Positions 7,350-10,425 of a stretch of DNA of 10,425 nt are shown in pieces. Source of the DNA: an uncultured Bacilli bacterium (GTDB lineage Bacteria > Bacillota_I > Bacilli_A > RF39 > UBA660); contig CAQRXS010000039.1 of the NCBI GenBank assembly GCA_948874605.1, forward strand, positions 1-10,425, read 5' to 3'. Below the pieces are notes generated by a model. The model was given only the letters and a program-made list of their open reading frames with translations. It had not been told where the DNA came from and did not search any database. Position 1 is the stretch's first letter, and the number at the start of each line of letters is the position of its first letter. Position numbers and translations under genes: made by a program.

Positions 7350-7356
7350 GTACTTT
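7329..7356 (-). terminator. Probable terminator of the 122-residue gene
   Basis: On the minus strand AAAAGTAC, loop TTGCATGC, GCACTTTT (one A-C mismatch), continuing into a run of Ts. It sits 12 bases after the stop codon of the gene at 7368-7736 and overlaps the tRNA-Met promoter. Confidence 0.5.
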
Positions 7357-7367
7357 TCTATTTTTTT

Positions 7368-7736
7368 TTATATCCAACGTGCAATTCGAATCTTTTTAGT
7401 AGAATTCTCCAAATAATTATCAAAAATATGAATAATACTTTCTATAATAGCACGTAAAACATCAGTACAAGTTTTCTTTACTTTAACATGAACAATTTCT
7501 GTTCGTAGTTCTTTCCGAAAAGCATAATCGTCAATATAGCGGCCTAACACATAATCAATTTCTGTAACCTTTTTGGTATCTTCTCTATTATAAATGTTTG
7601 CTTTAAAAATAAAATCTTTATACACACGTATTAATTTAGAACTAATATAATCTTCTTTCACATAATCAAAATTAACAATCCGATTGAAATTAGGGCAATA
7701 ATTCAAAACTTCCTTTTTGTTAGCCTCTTCTATCAT
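7368..7736 (-). CDS. Uncharacterised 122-residue protein
   Basis: I do not recognise this protein. It is 122 residues long, soluble-looking and charged, with two cysteines (Cys14, Cys89), many Tyr/Ile residues and a likely amphipathic helix near the C-terminus (DVLRAIIESIIHIFDNYLE). There is no signal peptide or membrane segment. Support for it being real comes from context: a good promoter (TTGATA, 16 bases, TATGAT), a GTAGGG ribosome binding site 7 bases before the ATG, codon use like its neighbours and a terminator-like hairpin downstream. It is transcribed divergently from the carboxypeptidase gene and lies upstream of tRNA-Met on the same strand. Confidence 0.65.
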   Translation of the reverse strand: MIEEANKKEVLNYCPNFNRIVNFDYVKEDYISSKLIRVYKDFIFKANIYNREDTKKVTEIDYVLGRYIDDYAFRKELRTEIVHVKVKKTCTDVLRAIIESIIHIFDNYLENSTKKIRIARWI

Positions 7737-7760
7737 ACTACAACCCTACTTTCCTAACCT

Positions 7761-7788
7761 ATCATAACTTAAGAATACACCATATCAA
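7761..7788 (-). promoter_or_regulatory. Promoter of the 122-residue gene
   Basis: Minus strand TTGATA (7783-7788), 16 bases, TATGAT (7761-7766), each one base from consensus. The leader would be about 20 bases. Confidence 0.65.
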
Positions 7789-7816
7789 AAAAAAACGCAA
7801 GAAAAAATAAAACTTG

Positions 7817-7825
7817 TGTTATAAT
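7817..7825 (+). promoter_or_regulatory. Extended -10 promoter of the carboxypeptidase gene
   Basis: TGTTATAAT combines a perfect -10 (7820-7825) with the TGn extension. No good -35 is visible at 16-18 bases upstream. Transcription would begin near 7832, just before the AGGAAGTGG ribosome binding site, which rules out any start codon before that point. Confidence 0.6.
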
Positions 7826-7849
7826 ATGTGCAAGATAGGAAGTGGAAAT

Positions 7850-8815
7850 TTGAAAAAGAAAAAGTTAAAATTAAAAAAACAAGCATATTATATTTTTGCT
7901 GGAATCATTGGCATCTTTGTCGTTGGAATTTTAATGGTTAATTTTTACAATGATTATAAATACAAACAAACCAATGAAGCAAAATTACTTACTTTAGGAT
8001 ATTCATTGGAGCAAACGAAAAGAATAGAAGAAAAACTGTCAAATGACGAAATTCAAACACTATTATTGATGGAAAAAAATGATACAATTGTTTCTCTAAT
8101 GGAACAAAAATATTTTCTAATGAAACATTTAACAGACTACTTAGATTACCAAAAAAAAGAAGAAGATAAAGAATTAGAAGACATCATCGCACTTATTAAT
8201 ACAAACGCCTCAAATAAATGGTACAGCAAAGAATTAGAAACAAATATAAATATGCAAGAAAAAATGATTGTTAATAAATTCTATGCTTTAACAAGTGATT
8301 ATACCCCTGAAAATTTAAAAGCTATCTCTATGGATCAAGCATACGGCGATGAAGGAGAAAATAAATTAATAGACTATGCATATGATCACTTTATGGAATT
8401 ATGGGAAGCCGCAAAAGAAGCGGGTTATCATTTAATGGTAACTTCTAGTTATCGAGACTATGAAAGTCAAAAAGAAATTTACGATTATCGGAAAAATTCT
8501 CAAGGAGAACGAAAAGCAGATGAAACAGCAGCTCGTCCTGGTCACTCAGAGCATCAAACTGGACTTGTAGTTGATATGACAAGTAAATCAGCACCAATAG
8601 ATGAAGATTTTAAAGAAAGCGAAGCCTATAAGTGGTTAAAAGAAAATGCTTACAAATATGGATTTATAGAACGTTATCCAGAAGGAAAAACTTATATAAC
8701 AGGCTATGCTCCAGAGTCTTGGCATTGGAGATATGTTGGAATAGAAGCGGCAACAATAATTCAAAATGAAAATATTACTTACGATGAATATTATGCTTAC
8801 TATATTGAAAAATAG
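7850..8815 (+). CDS. Membrane-anchored VanY-type D-alanyl-D-alanine carboxypeptidase (M15B family)
   Basis: A 321-residue enzyme expected to remove the terminal D-Ala from peptidoglycan stem peptides outside the membrane. A lysine-rich start and one membrane helix (about residues 12-32) give an N-in, C-out anchor, followed by a helical linker and the catalytic domain at about 140-300. The M15 signature is complete: TSSYRDYESQ (Ser199/200, Arg202), GHSEHQTGLVVD (zinc ligands His235 and Asp242) and PESWHWRY (catalytic Glu289, zinc ligand His292). The preferred start is TTG at 7850, 7 bases after GGAAG; the frame is open from 7814, but earlier codons overlap the -10 or the transcription start. 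A hairpin terminator follows directly. No van regulatory genes adjoin it, so this is more likely a housekeeping wall enzyme than a glycopeptide-resistance gene. Confidence 0.9.
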   Translation: MKKKKLKLKKQAYYIFAGIIGIFVVGILMVNFYNDYKYKQTNEAKLLTLGYSLEQTKRIEEKLSNDEIQTLLLMEKNDTIVSLMEQKYFLMKHLTDYLDYQKKEEDKELEDIIALINTNASNKWYSKELETNINMQEKMIVNKFYALTSDYTPENLKAISMDQAYGDEGENKLIDYAYDHFMELWEAAKEAGYHLMVTSSYRDYESQKEIYDYRKNSQGERKADETAARPGHSEHQTGLVVDMTSKSAPIDEDFKESEAYKWLKENAYKYGFIERYPEGKTYITGYAPESWHWRYVGIEAATIIQNENITYDEYYAYYIEK

Positions 8816-8834
8816 AGAAATACTCTCTATTTTT
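8808..8834. terminator. Bidirectional intrinsic terminator between convergent genes
   Basis: AAAAATAGAGA, loop AATAC, TCTCTATTTTT: an 11-bp perfect stem with T-runs on both strands. It overlaps the carboxypeptidase stop codon and ends 3 bases before the stop codon of the convergent HAD-like gene, so it serves both. Confidence 0.9.
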
Positions 8835-8836
8835 TA

Positions 8837-9325
8837 CTACTTCAAAAAACTACTAATATGAACAGTAGAAAAATTGGAATGGTCCATAATATAATTTAAC
8901 ACTTCTACAGTATCATCTATCATGACAAAATATTTTTCCTCTAAATTAGGAAATTGCTGTTGTACCTTTCTTATAATAGATAGTTTTTCATGATTTTCTA
9001 AAACGGAAAACACATGTTCTGGTAAAATGTTATAATTCTTTTTTAAGAAACCTTTCTTTTGTTCTAATTCTATTTCATTCATAACTCTTGTTGCTACAAA
9101 AACATGCTCTTGATTCTTAGAATTCAAAAATTGCTGCATACGAGAAATAGCCACACATTCTGCATAATAATCTTTACTTTCTAATGACTTTGCCCACTCT
9201 TCATCATTTAAATTATAATGATTGAATTCTCCAAATTCTAAAGGTGTTAATACTCCATCTACATCAAAAATATAAACTGTGTTTTCATTCTCAAATAATT
9301 CATTAATTTTACTTATTGCCATCAT
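8837..9325 (-). CDS. Small HAD-superfamily phosphatase-like protein
   Basis: A 162-residue protein with the four HAD motifs in order: I, IFDVDGVLT (nucleophile Asp21, acid/base Asp23); II, VFVATR (Thr79); III, Lys114 in ENHEK; IV, MIDDT (Asp137, Asp138). These residues suggest a Mg-dependent phosphohydrolase or phosphotransferase acting in the cytoplasm. It is short and has only a small insert after motif I, so the cap is minimal; the substrate cannot be told. ATG codons at 9323 and 9320 are adjacent (MMAIS), and the ribosome binding site is weak (TTTGGTG), so either may be used. It is convergent with the carboxypeptidase gene and divergent from tRNA-Arg. Family membership is firm and specific function unknown. 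Confidence 0.8.
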   Translation of the reverse strand: MMAISKINELFENENTVYIFDVDGVLTPLEFGEFNHYNLNDEEWAKSLESKDYYAECVAISRMQQFLNSKNQEHVFVATRVMNEIELEQKKGFLKKNYNILPEHVFSVLENHEKLSIIRKVQQQFPNLEEKYFVMIDDTVEVLNYIMDHSNFSTVHISSFLK

Positions 9326-9346
9326 TACACCAAACTTTCTAAAATC

Positions 9347-9355
9347 ATTATAACA
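9347..9355 (-). promoter_or_regulatory. Extended -10 promoter of the HAD-like gene
   Basis: Minus strand TGTTATAAT, a perfect -10 at 9347-9352 with TGn. A clear -35 is lacking (TTAAAA at 9370-9375 is the best). It is back-to-back with the tRNA-Arg promoter. Confidence 0.55.
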
Positions 9356-9382
9356 AATTTTTCATACTTTTTTAAAGAATTA

Positions 9383-9391
9383 TGTTATAAT
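9383..9391 (+). promoter_or_regulatory. Extended -10 promoter of tRNA-Arg
   Basis: TGTTATAAT on the plus strand, with a perfect -10 at 9386-9391 and TGn before it. It ends 8 bases before the mature tRNA 5' end at 9400. The -35 region has no good match. Confidence 0.6.
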
Positions 9392-9399
9392 TTTTTCAT

Positions 9400-9476
<77 letters not shown>

Positions 9477-9486
9477 GATAAAACAT

Positions 9487-9501
9487 AACTCAATATTTGA
9501 G
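9487..9501 (+). other. Small hairpin between tRNA-Arg and the downstream gene
   Basis: ACTCAA, TAT, TTGAGT can form a 6-bp stem. It is followed by an A-rich stretch and not by Ts, so it is not a normal terminator; it might mark a processing site between the tRNA and the mRNA. Confidence 0.35.
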
Positions 9502-9533
9502 TAAAATAAAAAACTCGCAAAAGAGGGATTAGA

Positions 9534-10091
9534 ATGGCAAGCCCAGCAATGCACTTAGCAATAGCAAAAAAATATATAGAAAAACATAGCAAAATAAATT
9601 ATAAAGAATTTATTAAAGGGACTTTATATCCTGATGCCACAAAAGACAGCATAGAACCGCATTATCCAAAAAGCTCTGCGATAAGTGAATTTGCAATTAG
9701 TGTTTATGATAAAGTAAATTTATATGCGTTTTTAACAAAACACCCTTATCTTAATGACTTCGAATTAGGGTATTTCCTACATTTGGTCACAGATTATTTA
9801 TTTTTTCATGAATGTTTTTCCAATGGTTATTTAACAAATACCACTACAAAAGATTTTTGTAAAGAATTATACCATACATATGACTGTTTAGATTCACACT
9901 TATTTACAAAATATCATATAACAAAAGAAAACTATCAAGAGTATCCCCACCTACACTATCCTGGAATACCTTACGAAAAATGCTTATTGTCTAAAGAAAT
10001 GGTTGATAAATTTATAAAAAGAGTGAGTTCTATTAATTTAAAAAAATATAGGAATAAAATTCTAGAATTTAAAGATAATGTAAAACCGTAA
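9534..10091 (+). CDS. Zinc-dependent phospholipase C-like protein
   Basis: A 185-residue protein resembling the zinc-dependent phospholipase C / S1-P1 nuclease-fold group found in many Bacillota. Visible marks are an N-terminal MASPAMHLAIAKKY with His7, GTLYPDA with Asp34, and FELGYFLHLVTDYLFF with His83 and Asp87, which together fit the spacing of metal ligands in that fold. There is no signal peptide, so it is probably cytoplasmic, unlike the secreted toxins of the family. The substrate is unknown. Start ATG 9534 follows AGAGGGA (9522-9528). It lies 57 bases after tRNA-Arg with no intervening terminator or clear promoter. The family call is by motif recognition only. Confidence 0.6.
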   Translation: MASPAMHLAIAKKYIEKHSKINYKEFIKGTLYPDATKDSIEPHYPKSSAISEFAISVYDKVNLYAFLTKHPYLNDFELGYFLHLVTDYLFFHECFSNGYLTNTTTKDFCKELYHTYDCLDSHLFTKYHITKENYQEYPHLHYPGIPYEKCLLSKEMVDKFIKRVSSINLKKYRNKILEFKDNVKP

Positions 10092-10189
10092 GATTCTAAC
10101 ACATATGGTAAAATTTAATTTTATTTAACTCTAAGACCATAAAACAAAAATAACTTATAAATATTTAAAAACAAGAAACGGAGTTCAAA

Positions 10190-10425
10190 ATGACAGAAAT
10201 AGAATACAATGACTTTATTAAAAGATATGATAAATTTAAGAAAAACAACTTACCTACCCCCTTTTGGGATGAAGAAAGACAAACACTAGAATATGTCTAC
10301 TTTTATAATGATAAAAGGCCAGATGCAAAAGAGCCAAAAAGATTAGAAATTGAATCACGCCTTTCTGAAGCCTTAGCCAACATTGCCTTTACAGGATTTT
10401 ATTATTCTTTTACAGATAAACATAT
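10190..10425 (+). CDS. Uncharacterised protein, 3' end beyond the window
   Basis: An open frame begins at ATG 10190, 6 bases after GGAG (10180-10183), and runs 78 codons to the window edge without a stop. The visible N-terminus starts MTEIEYNDFIKRYDKF and continues with FWDEERQTLEYVYFYND and LEIESRLSEALANIAFTGFYY. It is charged, without signal peptide or membrane segment. I do not recognise a family. The 98 bases between this gene and the phospholipase-like gene are AT-rich, with a possible TATAAA at 10156-10161 but no convincing -35 and no terminator. Confidence 0.65.
   Translation, partial: MTEIEYNDFIKRYDKFKKNNLPTPFWDEERQTLEYVYFYNDKRPDAKEPKRLEIESRLSEALANIAFTGFYYSFTDKH

Noticed and set aside
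7814..7849. Carboxypeptidase start upstream at TTG 7814 or ATG 7826
   Set aside because: These codons overlap or precede the -10 and the transcription start. TTG 7850 follows the only good ribosome binding site.
7850..8815. Glycopeptide-resistance vanY
   Set aside because: The enzyme family is the same, but no vanRS, vanHAX or other resistance genes adjoin it, and the N-terminal anchor plus isolated locus fit a chromosomal wall enzyme.

Overview
The window is about two-thirds A+T and has strong purine-rich ribosome binding sites, sigma-A-type promoters (often with an extended TGn -10), UGG-coded tryptophan and tRNA genes with encoded CCA. This points to a low-GC Gram-positive bacterium (Bacillota, Bacilli-like). 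A host-associated or gut lineage is suggested by the carbohydrate-binding surface protein, but that is inference. Nothing in the sequence fixes a genus, and TGA is not read as tryptophan in any gene here.

Layout. Positions 3-4901 (minus) hold one very large surface protein of 1632 residues: an N-terminal membrane segment, an NPCBM carbohydrate-binding module, a transglutaminase-like cysteine-peptidase-fold core, a discoidin/CBM32 module, four Ig-like repeats, a 12-residue Pro/Glu tandem repeat and a C-terminal membrane anchor. Its own promoter lies just upstream. At 5053-5538 (minus) is a DUF488-like protein. From about 5684 to 7190 an IS1182-family insertion sequence has entered. Its transposase is broken by an internal deletion that removes the catalytic glutamate region, while both ends are intact and are flanked by a 15-bp direct copy of a near-palindrome. 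That palindrome looks like the original terminator of the elongator tRNA-Met gene at 7231-7307 (minus).

Beyond the IS come a small unrecognised gene (7368-7736, minus), a divergent membrane-anchored VanY-type D,D-carboxypeptidase (7850-8815, plus, TTG start), a bidirectional terminator, and a small HAD-fold protein (8837-9325, minus). Next are tRNA-Arg(CCG) (9400-9476, plus) with a downstream zinc-dependent phospholipase C-like gene (9534-10091, plus), and the start of an unrecognised gene cut by the window edge (10190 onward, plus).

The genes do not form one pathway. The clearest themes are the cell surface (giant adhesin/enzyme-like protein and peptidoglycan carboxypeptidase) and a tRNA-linked insertion site. 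No CRISPR array, phage module or classical defence island is visible. The most unusual items are the domain make-up of the giant surface protein and the terminator-targeted, internally deleted IS. No stretch longer than about 300 bases lacks a gene.
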